A stretch of 64,000 nt of DNA from Lepas anatifera (lineage: Eukaryota > Arthropoda > Thecostraca > Lepadidae): positions 356,001-420,000 of the forward strand of contig JAOTON010001592.1 in the NCBI GenBank assembly GCA_034440635.1, given 5' to 3'. Numbering within the stretch: position 1 is the first letter of the stretch; each line of letters starts with the position of its first letter. Position numbers and translations under genes: made by a program. Shown piece by piece: positions 1 to 10,639 of the stretch. The notes beneath the pieces were generated by a model. The model saw only the letters and a program-made list of their open reading frames with translations. It was not told where the DNA came from and made no database searches.

Positions 1-1202
1 TTGTAAATCATGGAGAAACTCAACTCACTGTCATTACCAGAACACATGTATTACTTATGCTAGGTGGGATTACTAGCAGAAAAAGGTTATCTTGCACATT
101 GAAGCAGTACAAGCACCAGAAACATCACTCCCATCCTCCTTCTTCGATCCCTCTACCGGTTGACTGGCTTTGTGATTGCTCGCTAGTACTAAATTTTCAT
201 GGACATGTGCGGATGCAGTTCTCCCTCCCACACAGCACCCATGCCCATACAATGATAAATCATGGATAAATATATTCATGAGATTAAAGTCATGAGCACT
301 GATTACATTAGTGCATGTTTATCTTAGGTGTCACAAATTTTATATCAATTATGTCCATCGTTTGGCTCAGAATGCAAACAACTAATGACAGTGGGTGAGC
401 AAATTCTACTTGATTAGTACTATCGAAGTGAGGGGGGAGCACTTGGTAGAGGAAGGGAGGCCAAACTTCATACTGCTTCTTTGTTAGGGTCAGTAGTTTC
501 CAATATTTGTCTGTTCTTCCACATTTGCGGGGAAAAAACTCCTTGTACTGCACCTCACTAATTGTTAATAAGCCTTATTAAATGCAGGTTTTTTTGGAAG
601 TACTCCAGCCATTTTGCACCCAATGATACAATCCACTCTGATTTGGATGTGGGCACTTAAAAGTTCCTCCCATTAGCACCACCAGGAATAATAGGAATGT
701 TTCACATCCCGATGTAGAGCCAGTTTGAGGTCAAGGTGTAACACAAAGTGACCAAAATCCAAGAAGCCATTACTGACCCCAAATTTGAGAACACGTGTTG
801 TCGAGAGCGCCAATTGTAGCAGAATGGAGAGTTTATACCAGTAAGTTAGTAAAATTCAGGATATTGCACTAATTACAGGGCCGACGTTTCTTCTTATCGC
901 TGTTGGGTTTTATTTTGTTTTGACTAGAGCCAAGACTAGAGCAGAGCATCAGCAGCACAATGCTGCTAGCGCACAAATCTTGCCAAAATTATCATATTAG
1001 AATTATAAAATACTTCAAAAAAAATACCCTAACCCTCCAAGTTTCCTCTACAAATGGTGATCCGTCTTCGGGCACCGCAAATGTTGCGCGGAACGATGAA
1101 GAAAAGTGCGGGAGAGCAATAATGCTTGATCAGGGCGGGGAACCTGGGGTGGACGGCGTCTACCTTTCAGCTACATCTATTTAAAGTCTTGTATCGGTAT
1201 CA
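1..1202. other. Intergenic, no recognised feature
   Basis: No open frame with splice-site support or recognisable protein similarity was seen on either strand. Composition is ordinary AT-rich non-coding DNA, and no known repeat end occurs before about 1203. Confidence 0.5.
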
Positions 1203-1381
1203 CTACTAAGTGGCGGATCTAGGAATACATTTCGGAGGGAGGGACTGGGGATCATCCAGCTTCACCCGCCATTGCCTCAGACAGCCCTGGCTTGTGTTAA
1301 ATATATGGGCTCGGACATTTTGGGGTAATACGCCCCCACCCATCGGAGCACGCCATGCCAGGGACCCCAGTGGAGTGCGTT
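1203..1381 (+). mobile_element. hAT-like MITE fragment (one end)
   Basis: The left edge carries GTGGCGGATCTAGG, close to the CAGTGGCGGATCCAGG terminal repeat of the complete hAT-like copies at 11468 and 13719. No matching right end or 8-bp duplication was found, so this is a fragment. It is cut off at 1382 by the TTAA that starts an A-element tip. Confidence 0.4.
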
Positions 1382-1445
1382 TTAACCCTCGCCCCACTGG
1401 GGGCCATCGATGGCCCCTAAGGTTTTTCCGGGATAGCAGAAAAAT
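1382..1445 (+). mobile_element. A-type TTAA element, left tip only
   Basis: It begins TTAACCCTCGCCCCACTGGG and continues through the A-family hairpin (GGGGGCCATCGATGGCCCC) and the GGTTTTTCCGGGATAGCAGA block that complete copies carry at 2450 and 43203. It then stops abruptly, and CCCTAGCGGAAA starts an AATATT-rich satellite. The rest of the A element is absent here. An A copy lacking exactly this tip begins at 18836, after the mirrored sequence TTTCCGCTAGGG. Confidence 0.75.
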
Positions 1446-2215
1446 GCCCTAGCGGAAATTAAATGTTGAAAAAATATTGCAGCAATATTGATCCTAATAT
1501 TGCCGAAATATTGAAATGTTAGCCACTAAAAATATTTTAGCAATATTGTTCCAAAATATTGGATCGATATTTATACCAAATATTGCCCCAACATTAGCCC
1601 TTAATATCGATATAATATCGATACCAATATTGATCCAATATTGAGACCATTATTGTTGCAATATTGAGACCAATATTGATACAATATTGAGACCAATATT
1701 GATGCAATATTGAGACCAATAGTGATACAATATTGAGACCAATATTGATGCAATATTGAGACCAATAGTGATACAATATTGAGACCAATATTGATGCAAT
1801 ATCGAGACCAATATTGATGCAATATTGAGACCAATATTGATGCAATATTGAGACCAATATTGATGCAATATTGAGACCAATATTGATGCAATATTGAGAC
1901 CAATATTGATGCAATATTGAGACCAATATGGATGCAATATTGAGACCAATATTGATGCAATATTGAGGCTAATATTGAGGCAACATTGACCTCAATATTT
2001 GCACAATATTGGGATCAATATCGACACAATGTTCGGACGAATATTGACACAGTATTGGAACCAATATTACACAATATTGAGACCAATATTGCTGCAATGT
2101 TAGCTTCTCAGATTTCATTCATGAAAAATTCATTCAAAAATTCATTCATGAATATGAATATTGAATCTGAATATTGAATCAATGTTTGAATAATTAATGC
2201 AATATTCCAGTATGT
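1446..2215. repeat. AATATT-rich satellite element
   Basis: It starts with CCCTAGCGGAAA and consists almost wholly of imperfect AATATTG / CAATATT units. A regular array lies inside it at about 1625-1960. The same kind of sequence recurs at 17763-18830, where the right edge reads TTTCCGCTAGGG, the inverted form of this left edge. That suggests the satellite is bounded by inverted ends. Confidence 0.7.
1625..1960. repeat. 23-bp tandem array
   Basis: About 14 copies of a 23-bp unit, made of GATGCAATATTG followed by AGACCAATATT, with occasional substitutions (AGTGATAC, ATCGAGACC). Because 23 is not a multiple of three, all three reverse frames stay open and encode the same 23-residue period. The long minus-strand frames here are therefore an artefact of the array. 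Confidence 0.9.
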
Positions 2216-2449
2216 GATGTCAGTATTGCACGATAATAGTGCAATAACATTTTATTTGAACATTTGATCAATATTATTTTAATTCCTGGGAATATCGACG
2301 GAATAGGTATTAAGAGCAATATAAAAATATTGCTTTCTTATATTTTGCATTACATTGATATGGGATCATTATCTCGGTCGATAATAAATACATTAAGATC
2401 ACTCGTAATGTATATTATGCATTCATTCTGGGCAAAATAAATACGCACA
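2216..2449. other. AT-rich spacer
   Basis: Degenerate AATATT-rich sequence fades into ordinary AT-rich DNA. It ends at the TTAA that opens the next A element. No gene was seen. Confidence 0.4.
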
Positions 2450-3475
2450 TTAACCCTCGCCTCACCGGGGGGGCCATCGATGGCCCCCCTAAGGTTTTTC
2501 CGGGATAGCAGAAATACGAAGAGGCGCAGCACCGCGGTTGAGGGCTCTACCTCTTACTGCATCATTTTCCCATCATCCCTGAAATTTTTTACCCCGGGTC
2601 ACCCAAGGTCAGGTCACCAGACGAGGTCAACCAAGGTCACCTCACTTCACCTTTAGAGCTCTGTAAGAGCTACATTTCAAAGTCGATCGATTTGAAACTT
2701 CCTACACTTCATGACCCCTCCAGGGTCTACAAGGTGTATATCCGGGATTTTTCGATTTCGTGCTCCTGAGGTCAGGTCACGAGGCGACCTCTCCCATTGG
2801 AAAAGCATGGGGAAAAGCTATTTCATGATATAAAAGCCACAAAAATGATTGCAAATACTCAGACTGCTCAGAACAACGTTTTTGGACACCCTTTCACGGA
2901 TCCCAGGGGTCATATTTGCCCTTTGACTTTTCCAAGGTCATCCAAGGTCACCGGAGTTCAAAAACAGTATTTTGACAATAACTTTTGACCTAATTGAGCT
3001 AGAGCTGTGAAACAAACACCATCGTGTTTGTCTTGTCACTGGCTTTCATTTGATATACGGCAAGGTCACTTTTGACCTTTCGTCATATTAGGTCACGAGG
3101 TGACCTCTGGCGGTCAAACCACTGGCGGGAGGTCTTTACGTTCCACATAGCGGAAAAAGTACTGGCAATTTGCTATCAAATTTACTTTACCAGGCCTCAA
3201 TAGCTCTAATGACATAAGAGTTATGCCCAGTTTGCTTAATCATTGCATATTTGAGTGAAAATAGCCGATCTTGACCTAATTTGACCTCTGGAGGTCAAAC
3301 CATTGACCTGAGCACTAAAACATGCTAAGTAATTTCTTACTGAATTCACGCGAGCTTTCTATTGCACTTTGCAGATTTGCGCTAACGCCCATATTTTCGG
3401 AGTTAGAGGGGGGGCCATCGATGGCCCCCCGGTGGGGCGAAGGTGGCGCCGGACCCCCGGTGGGGCGCGGGTTAA
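2450..3475 (+). mobile_element. A-type TTAA-flanked non-coding element, copy A1
   Basis: The element is bounded by TTAA at 2450-2453 and 3472-3475. The left end reads TTAACCCTCGCC and the right end GGTGGGGCGCGGGTTAA, giving inverted ends. Just inside each end is the palindrome GGGGGCCATCGATGGCCCCC. The body has about twenty AGGTCA or TGACCT hexamers and no transposase-like frame; its longest frame (63 codons) is not similar to anything I recognise. TTAA plus CCC...GGG ends resemble piggyBac-type non-autonomous elements, but that is inference. It is nearly identical to A2 and A3, which implies recent spread. Confidence 0.85.
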
Positions 3476-3927
3476 AGGGAATGTGGCACCTTCACAACGT
3501 GATTTTAACTGAGATAGCCAAGTTGTAAAGCAGGTCGGAAAACCCGGTACTCCATATTTCATTTGTCTTGGAACTCGATATTTCCGTAGAAAAAAGCTAA
3601 AACCTACCTGACACCAGCCCCCTCAGCCCCCGTCGCCGGCGGCCATTGTTGTGAGCTACTGGTGTCACGACATATGCTGACATCACGATGAGCATCAGCC
3701 AATCGAAGCCCTTGAAGCGTTTCAAGTATGATAATGGTTGCCAGATCGTGACATCATCCACAGTCTGATATTTATTTCTTTTTTTAGAGGAGTATTTTAA
3801 AAACCAAATATTGGGCTTATTGTACATTTCTCGGAGAAATCATGAGTGTTTTCATTATTTTTGACTAAAAGTACGCCTAATTACACTAAATTCCAGGATT
3901 CGACCAAGGTGCCACATTCCCTTTTAA
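3472..3927 (+). mobile_element. B-type TTAA MITE, copy B1
   Basis: A 456-bp element with inverted ends: TTAAAGGGAATGTGGCACCT on the left and AGGTGCCACATTCCCTTTTAA on the right (mirror images apart from one base). A second copy lies at 12435-12893. No coding potential was found. Its left TTAA is the same four bases as the right TTAA of A1, so B1 inserted exactly at the edge of an existing element. Confidence 0.85.
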
Positions 3928-4415
3928 AACACATCCACAAACCTTCAAGAACATGTGCGAATGAATGTATCATATAAATGATTATTTCCTTGGATAACAT
4001 ATAAAATGATGATTATTGGCTAACATTGGCAGGTCACACAACAGGAGATGCCGTTGGTGCCATTTCCACATTCCCCTCCTCATGCCTCCTGCACGCTGGT
4101 TCCAGCAGAGATCTGTCAGAGCAGAGCACCAATTGGTAAAATCGAATATGCGTCTTCTGTCAAGTTGGTCTGTGAGTTTGAAACATACCTATCTGCTTTA
4201 AAGGTATATTAAACAGAAGTGGGAGACTTCGCGTCAAACGCTTCTTAAATAAAAAATATAGGGCCCCAATTTCTTTGCATGATCTAAGGTAACGCCCGCC
4301 CTCACATGCGGGAAGGAGCGGACCAAAGTACGCAAGGAAAAGTTCTTGCAGCTAAGTACCAACATCTAACATACGTAGGGAAAATATACACAAGGGAAAA
4401 CGTATACGGTATTAT
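3928..4415. other. Spacer between inverted A elements
   Basis: Unique AT-rich sequence between B1 and A2. No gene, RNA or repeat was recognised. Confidence 0.4.
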
Positions 4416-5451
4416 TTAACCCGCGCCCCACCGGGGGTCCGGCGCCACCTTCGCCCCACCGGGGGGCCATCGATGGCCCCCCTCTAACTCCGAAAATATG
4501 GGCGTTAGCGCAAATCAGCAAAGTGCAATAGAAAGCTCGCGTGAATTCAGTAAGAAATTACTTCGCATTTTTTAGTGCTCAGGTCAATGGTTTGACCTCC
4601 AGAGGTCAAATTAGGTCAAGATCGGCTATTTTCACTCAAATATGCAATGATTAAGCAAACTGGGCATAACTCTTATGTCATTAGAGCTATTGAGGCCTGG
4701 TAAAGTACATTTGATAGCAAATTGCCAGTACTTTTCCCGCTATGTGGAACGTAAAGACCTCCCGCCAGTGGTTTGACCGCCAGAGGTCACCTCGTGACCT
4801 AATATGACCTGAGGTCACGAAAGGTCAGAAAGTGACCTTGCCGTATATCAAATGAAAGCCAGTGACAAGACAAACACGATGGTGTTTGTTTCACCGCTCT
4901 AGCTCAATTAGGTCAAAAGTTATTGTCAAAATACTGTTTTTGACCTCGGGTGACCTTGGATGACCTTGGAAAAGTGAAAGGGCAAATATGACCCCTGGGA
5001 TCCGTGAAAGGGTGCCCAAAAACGTTGTTTTGAGCAGTCTGAGTATTTGCAATCATTTTTGTGGCTTTTATATCATGAAATAGCTTTTCCCCATGCTTTT
5101 TCAATGGGAGAGGTCGCCTAGTGACCTGACCTCAGGGCACGAAATCGAAAAATCCCGGATATACACCTTGTAGACCCTGGAGGGGTCATGAAGTGTAGGA
5201 AGTTTCAAATCGATCGACTTTGAAATGTAGCTCTTACAGAGCTCTAAAGGTGAAGTGAGGTGACCTTGGTTGACCTCGTCTGGTGACCTGACCTTGGGTG
5301 ACCCGGGGTAAAAAATTTCAGGGATGATGGGAAAATGATGCAGTGAGAGGTAGAGCTCTCAACGGCGGTGCTGCGCCTCGTCGTTTTTCTGCTATCCCGG
5401 AAAAACCTTAGGGGGGGCCATCGATGGCCCCTTCGGTGGGGCGAGGGTTAA
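4416..5451 (-). mobile_element. A-type TTAA-flanked element, copy A2 (inverted)
   Basis: This is the reverse complement of A1 with only scattered differences. It is flanked by TTAA at 4416-4419 and 5448-5451. The GC hairpins, the GTTTTTCCGGGATAGC block and the AGGTCA-rich body are all present. With A1 it forms a pair of about 1-kb inverted repeats separated by about 0.94 kb. Confidence 0.85.
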
Positions 5452-6168
5452 GTAACTACTGTAAATTCTCCTTTTGATCGGGTTTGCACTGAGTGTAGAA
5501 GGGACTTTTATCAGTCTATAAATAATAACTGCGTCCTTTTTAACAAATATAAACGTTAACATAAGTTAAGAAATTGAAAAATTGGACGATAGGCCAAAAC
5601 TTTCTAACAGCTTAACAAATTGAATCAGTTATATAAACAACGAGGGAATTACACTTCATATAATTAAAATAATATAGTCGACTCAAATAGGAACACCTTG
5701 CCCAACCAACCAAAAATACAAATATTATTTTTATCTGTGTCATCGTTTTTCAAACATAAAACCAGTGAACATCGAAATATGATTTACATCTCAAACTCCA
5801 TTCTTTACCAGTGTTAGAGCGACAAAAAGCAGAAATTTACATCCATCGACCTGGATAAAATGACGTTTAAAGTATACAAAGTACGTAAGGTCAAATGTTG
5901 AAGCATGTAAGGGTAAAAGTTTGTGAGATATTAAATCCAAATGCCAAAATGTATGTAACTAACATCTATTAGTTACCTGACCTTAATTAACCACTATTGT
6001 GCTCTATGTACAATTATTGTACATGGAGCACAATCGTGCCGCATTAGGCAGAAGGGTAGAACGTACGTCATGCGATATTGCGCAGCGTAGAATGACATGA
6101 TTAAAAAAAACTTTTGTTGATAGTTGTCATGACTGAATTAATGGTCTATTAATACTCACTACTTGCCA
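5452..6168. other. AT-rich spacer with one palindrome
   Basis: No coding region was seen. A 39-bp near-perfect palindrome sits at 5996-6034, centred in TGTACAATTATTGTACA, with one mismatched pair. The rest is unremarkable AT-rich sequence. Confidence 0.5.
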
Positions 6169-7212
6169 TTAACACGCACCCCGCTGGGGGGGAGAAATTC
6201 GCCCTCTCTCCTGGTTTTCTCCAGATAACGCAAAAACGAAGAGACGCAGAACAACGAAACTTACAGTACCTTAGCCCTGATTAATTTTACACATGTGACC
6301 AAATTTTTAGGTAAGGTTCTATCAGGCCAAGGAGCTATTCAAGGTCAAGTGGCCCGACCTCAAAACCTAAAATCACGAGTTTGAAGCGGCGCCCAGGGAA
6401 CATCAGCGAACCGATCAGTTTGAAACTTTCACAATATGATGAGATCATTAGGGTCTACAAAATCTGCAGTCTCGGAATTTCGATATTGATGACCTAAGGT
6501 GGGGTCAATTTTTGGTCACCCCATTATGTCAATGGTGAAAAATATAATTGGCTCATTGTCACTAAATACTGGATAGATAAAGCTGAAAATCCTCAAACCG
6601 TCTATTATTACCACGATCTTGACCATAAAGTTGAGTTTTTGAGCATCTGACCTCTCAAAGGTCATGTCAGGTCACAGGAGCATAGAGTGATTGTTTTGCC
6701 AATAGCTTCTTACTGAATTGCGATAAAGCTCTAATTTTGCTTTCATTGTGCTTATATTGTCACGGGGAGTCTATTGATATGCAACATGACCATACCAGGT
6801 CACTCTGTGACCCTGACCTAGCTCGAGGTCAGGTCATTTTCACCATTTGTCCTAGTAAGGTCATATTATACATCATTCGATTTGCCGCGATAAGAGGAAG
6901 CCAATGATGCATAAATATTTGCTCTAGCTACCCTGAGGACAGATCTAGAGAGAGAAACGTACACTGCTCTGTTGTAAGCCTATGGAACTTTCTTTGACCT
7001 ATGCTGACCTCAATTTTGACATGACAACAATTTTTGTATAAAATCATTTCGTCTTGTCAAGAGCTTTCGAACGCCGCCCGTAATTTTTTTAGCTTTCGTA
7101 GGAATTGAGATACGGAGGGGCGGGGGTGGGGGCGAAAAACGCCCCCTTAGCGGGGCGCGTCATGCCAGCAGCCAGCAGACGTCATGCCAGCGCCCCAGCG
7201 GGGCGCGTGTAA
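6169..7212 (+). mobile_element. F-type TTAA element
   Basis: The left end is TTAACACGCACCCCGCTGGG and the right end CCCAGCGGGGCGCGTGTAAG. These are inverted ends in which the final TTAA has decayed. Inside the left tip come a GGGGGG...CCCTCTCTCC stem, GGTTTTCTCC, CAAAAACGAAGAGACGCAG, and then a body rich in TGACCT and AGGTCA. That is the A/C/D/G layout with different sequence. No protein-coding frame was found. Confidence 0.7.
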
Positions 7213-7404
7213 GATCAAATAACAGCCAGAGCGGCAAAATATTTGCGAGTGGTAGCATGAGGTCTTGGACCGGACCTTAAAGGTGACTTGATGACGTAAG
7301 TTTATACAAATTGGACCCAAGTTCTTGAAACGACCCACGCGCGGATTTAATCGCAAGATTCTACAAGGGGAAACCCCGCGCAAAACATCCCTTGAAAAAA
7401 AACA
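7213..7404. other. Flank of TGG-rich minisatellite
   Basis: Short unique segment. Its right part (GCGCAAAACATCCCTTGAAA, then a run of A) resembles, in inverted form, the sequence after the related minisatellite near 10604-10640. It probably belongs to the same repeat unit. Confidence 0.4.
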
Positions 7405-7855
7405 TTAGGATTTCCTGATGGCCTGGGTGGTCTGATGGTTTTTGTGGAAAATTGAAACAGATCGGCAGATGGTTTCTGATGGTCTGGTGGTCCCTGATGG
7501 CTTCTGGTGGTTTCTGATGATATCTGGTGGTTTCTGATGGTTTCTGGTGGTCATTTCCTGGTGGTTTCTGGTGGCCTGATGGCTTCTGGTGGTCGAGTTC
7601 TGATGGTTTCTGTTGGTCGTTTTCTGATGGTTTCTGGTGGTCGTTTTCTGATGATTTCTGATGGTCAATTTCTGATGGTTTCTGGTGGTCGTTTTCTGAT
7701 GGTTTCTGGTGGTCGTTTTCTGATGGTTTCTGGTGGTCATTTTTGGTTGGTTTCTGGTAGTCGTTTTCTGATGGTTTCTGGTGGTCATTTTTGGTTGGTT
7801 TCTGGTAGTCGTTTTCTGATGGTTTCTGGTGGTCTTTTTCCGGTGGTATGATGGC
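7405..7855 (+). repeat. TTTCTGATGG / TTTCTGGTGG minisatellite
   Basis: A tandem array of about 12-bp half units (TTTCTGATGG, TTTCTGGTGGTCG) combining into roughly 24-bp repeats. All frames are open because the unit length is a multiple of three. Predicted frames such as repeated HQKPSENDHQKPSEND are artefacts. The inverted counterpart lies at 10270-10604. Confidence 0.85.
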
Positions 7856-8412
7856 TTCCAGCATTCTGTGATTCCAGCGGTCAGCGGTTTCAAGCGAATC
7901 ACTACATGTGGTCTTCCAAAGATTCCCCCTCCCCCTTCGTAACATGTAACTCTAGGTATTTTAACGACAGTGTTAACGAAGTCCCGGTGAGCAGGAGTCG
8001 CGGTGAGCATTTAGGTATCTGTCGAAGACGAAAACCGCATCGATATGAACAATATCACCAGAATGTTTATAAATCCTTTACAAACAGAGGTGTAACCAGG
8101 CTTTTCAGATCCGCTGCAAACAAAAATACTATTTTCTTAACAAAATCAAGCAGTCAAAGCAAGGAAGTCTGGGCGGGTTATTCGAATGTGGCCCGAATGG
8201 GTACTCACTCACGCCGGAGATGCGTTGCATTGCAGCAGAATAACTCGGATGTTTGATAGGGTGGCAGCTCCTCGTGTCGTATCTGTATTGTATGGTTTTA
8301 CGTCCATACAAGAATATTGCAGAATAAAACACCATCAGGTTAAAACAGTACATACAAATTGTAAGAAAGTTCCCGCGGCAGAGAGAGAGTGGAAGAAAAA
8401 CGTATGCAGCAA
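7856..8412. other. Unassigned spacer
   Basis: Mixed-composition sequence without repeat ends or supported exons. Short open frames on both strands lack splice-site or similarity support. Confidence 0.35.
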
Positions 8413-8483
8413 AACGGTAAAAAAACACTCACACACGGTAAAAAACACTCGCACACGGTAAAAAACACTCGCACACGGGTAAA
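8413..8483 (+). repeat. Short 20-bp tandem repeat
   Basis: Four imperfect copies of a unit containing CACACGGTAAAAAACACTCG. It is probably a simple minisatellite. Confidence 0.75.
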
Positions 8484-8625
8484 AGCAGTAGGAGACAATG
8501 TGTATCGCTTATATATGGGATGATCCTCGCATTCCGATATCGACCGTCGACCCCACCCCCGCCCCGACCAGAGGACGCAACTCACGAATAATGAGCCACA
8601 TTTTCCACATCTTCCCTATTCTGTC

Positions 8626-9815
8626 TTAACCCGCGCGGGGCTGGGGGGGTAAATTTTACCCCCTCGCGAATTTTTGCGATATCTCAAAAACGGCAGCGCG
8701 CTGCGCCGCCAAATTTTCAGTACCTTTTCTTACATAAATTTTACACATTTCTGTCAAATAAAAATAAAATCGGTTGAAAACTTTTTGAGAAATAAGCAAA
8801 AATGTGACGTCACTACAGGCGATTTTTGTACCAAAATCGCGCAATGTTTAAAGAGCTGCTGAAGCTACAGTTCTGAACCGATTTCCAATTTTCTTGCATC
8901 AAACGATAGGCATTATTGTGGTCTTCAAAATGGCTATCTCGGATTTTCAACATTTTGGTTTTGGAAAAAAATATTTAAAAAATTTTTTTGGGAAAGTTAC
9001 ACAATTTTTTTAAATTTTCAAGATTTTTCAAAAACCGGAATTTATTTGGTAAAACACCATACAGTGCATATGCATGACAAATTTTTAGTCTCTAGCTTTA
9101 TAACTAGCCTGGAGAGCTGCGAAAGCTCAGCGACTCACGCTCTGATTTTTAGGGCTGATCAATACTGTCCTTATTTAGTGAATCATAGTGACCCAGGATG
9201 ACCCAGGATGACCTCGTACACGCTTTACACTAATTTTATAGTGTTCCTGAGACAAAACAGGTCCAAAATCATGTGTCATTTGGTAAAAGTATGAACTTAA
9301 AAAGTTGACCTCTGATGACCTACCTTGACCCTGGCTGTGCAAGTTGAGACCAGAGTATTTCAGATATGATTCTCTGAACATCATAGCTGAATTCTGCATG
9401 CAAAATGGCTCAAGAACATGTATCGCATGACCACATTTGGATACAAAAATATGGTGACCTTTAGTGACCTCATCTTGACCTGACCCGGTCATGCCACCAG
9501 CCTAACGGTCTCAAAGCACCTTGCTGCATTCAAGTGAAGGCTTTCCATGAAGTATGAAGCTCATAGCTTCCATTGCCTGATCTCCGTAGCATTGCAACCT
9601 CAAAAACCACGCTTTTTACAGCTGACCTCAGTTTAACCTTGACCTTGACCTCAAACTTTAAATTAAGTACATGTTTTTAGTTGTTCGTGATGAGATCTTT
9701 CGATTGGCGTTTGAATTTTCCAAATCGGACCATTAGTTCGGGAGATAACAGGGGGTAAAATTTACACCCCCAGCCCCGCGCGTTCGGCTGGAGACCTCAG
9801 CCCCGCGCGGGTTAA
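8626..9815 (+). mobile_element. G-type TTAA element, complete
   Basis: A complete 1190-bp element with perfect 18-bp terminal inverted repeats: TTAACCCGCGCGGGGCTG at the left and CAGCCCCGCGCGGGTTAA at the right. TTAA is at 8626-8629 and 9812-9815. The left tip continues with a GGGGGTAAATTTTACCCCC hairpin, then GAATTTTTGCGATATC, CAAAAACGG and a GCGCGCTGCGCCGCC block. The right third is rich in TGACC and GGTCA. There is no transposase frame. It is a distinct subfamily of the same architecture as A, C, D/E and F. Confidence 0.85.
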
Positions 9816-9906
9816 GTCCTACCTTACATTGTTAACCAATGCAACGCAGTTCGGTCAGGGCCTACTATTAGCGATGCACCCAACAGTAAATATCCTCATA
9901 ACTTAC

Positions 9907-9971
9907 GGACTCCTCGTAGTCCTCGTCACAGTATGACCACTCCACCTCGACCAGTTCCCTTCTGCGACTGA
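9907..9971 (-). CDS. Possible second exon of unrecognised gene
   Basis: On the minus strand an acceptor (GGGGCAG) at 9972-9973 is followed by an open segment encoding an acidic peptide (ELVEVEWSYCDEDYEES). It ends at a consensus donor GTAAGT at 9901-9906. The phase joins the exon at 10152-10212 in frame. Two competing AG acceptors a few bases downstream would shift the frame, so the protein reading is uncertain. No family was recognised, and further exons to the left were not found. Confidence 0.3.
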
Positions 9972-10151
9972 CTGCCCCGGCATCCACAAGGGAATGCGGC
10001 CATACAAAAGACAGCCGTCCCCGCGCAACCGCCCGAGGCGCTTTCGGGCGCGGAGGGGAGACGCGGCGCCGGCAGCGCGCTCCCGAGCCGCGGCGCGAGA
10101 GGGGTGGATACGCTGCAGGGCAGGGCAGAGCATAACAGCGAACTCTCTTAC

Positions 10152-10212
10152 CTGCTCCCATAGCCATTCGCTTCTTCGTTTCTTCTTTTGAAAATACAGC
10201 ATTTGGAACCAT
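10152..10212 (-). CDS. Possible first coding exon of unrecognised gene
   Basis: On the minus strand an ATG at 10212 opens a short frame rich in Lys, Glu and Met (VFSKEETKKRMAMGA). It reaches a good donor, G|GTAAGAG, at 10151. Between this and the exon at 9907-9971 lies about 180 bp of very GC- and CpG-rich DNA, as expected of an intron near a promoter in this genome. The protein was not recognised. It could equally be a chance frame, or the start of a gene whose remaining exons lie beyond the neighbouring transposons. Confidence 0.3.
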
Positions 10213-10269
10213 AAGTATTAGATTTAAGAATATATATTACGTTTTTTAATACGCAAGATTGGACAGACG

Positions 10270-10604
10270 GGGCTACCTCACCATCAGGATGACCACCAGA
10301 AACCATCAGACCTTCAGATACTGACCACCAGGCCACCATGGTGACCATCAGACCATCAAACATTGACCACCAGAAACCGCCAGACCATCAGACACTGGCC
10401 ACCAGACCAGCAGGAATCACCACCAGAAGCCACCAGGCAGACCACCAGACCATCAGGATGACCACCAGAAACCACCAGGCAGACCACCAGACCATCAGGA
10501 TGACCACCAGAAACCACCATGCAGACCACCAGACCATCAGAGTGACCACCAGAAACCATCAGAAACCACCAGAAACCACCAGACCACCAGGAAAATCCTG
10601 ACGG
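10270..10604 (-). repeat. CCACCAGA / CCATCAGA minisatellite
   Basis: A tandem array of ACCACCAGAAACC, ACCAGACCATCAG and similar units, the reverse complement of the array at 7405-7855. The sequence after it (GGAAAATCCTGACGG, then T-run and GGCATGTAAGTTCCGCGC) matches, inverted, the left flank of the other array. The two look like copies of one repeat in opposite orientation. Confidence 0.85.
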
Positions 10605-10639
10605 TTTTTTTTAAAGGCATGTAAGTTCCGCGCACCGGG

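Noticed and set aside
1594..1960. Long minus-strand frames of about 100-119 codons
   Set aside because: They are products of the 23-bp AATATT array, open in every reverse frame with the same period; not a gene.
2797..2988. 63-codon frame conserved in A1, A2 and A3
   Set aside because: The three copies are nearly identical in DNA throughout, so the shared frame is no evidence of coding. It is lost in the diverged copy A4.
7361..8010. About 200-codon minus-strand frames rich in HQKPSEND / RNHQKTTT
   Set aside because: Generated by the minisatellite whose unit length is divisible by three; no start context or splice support.
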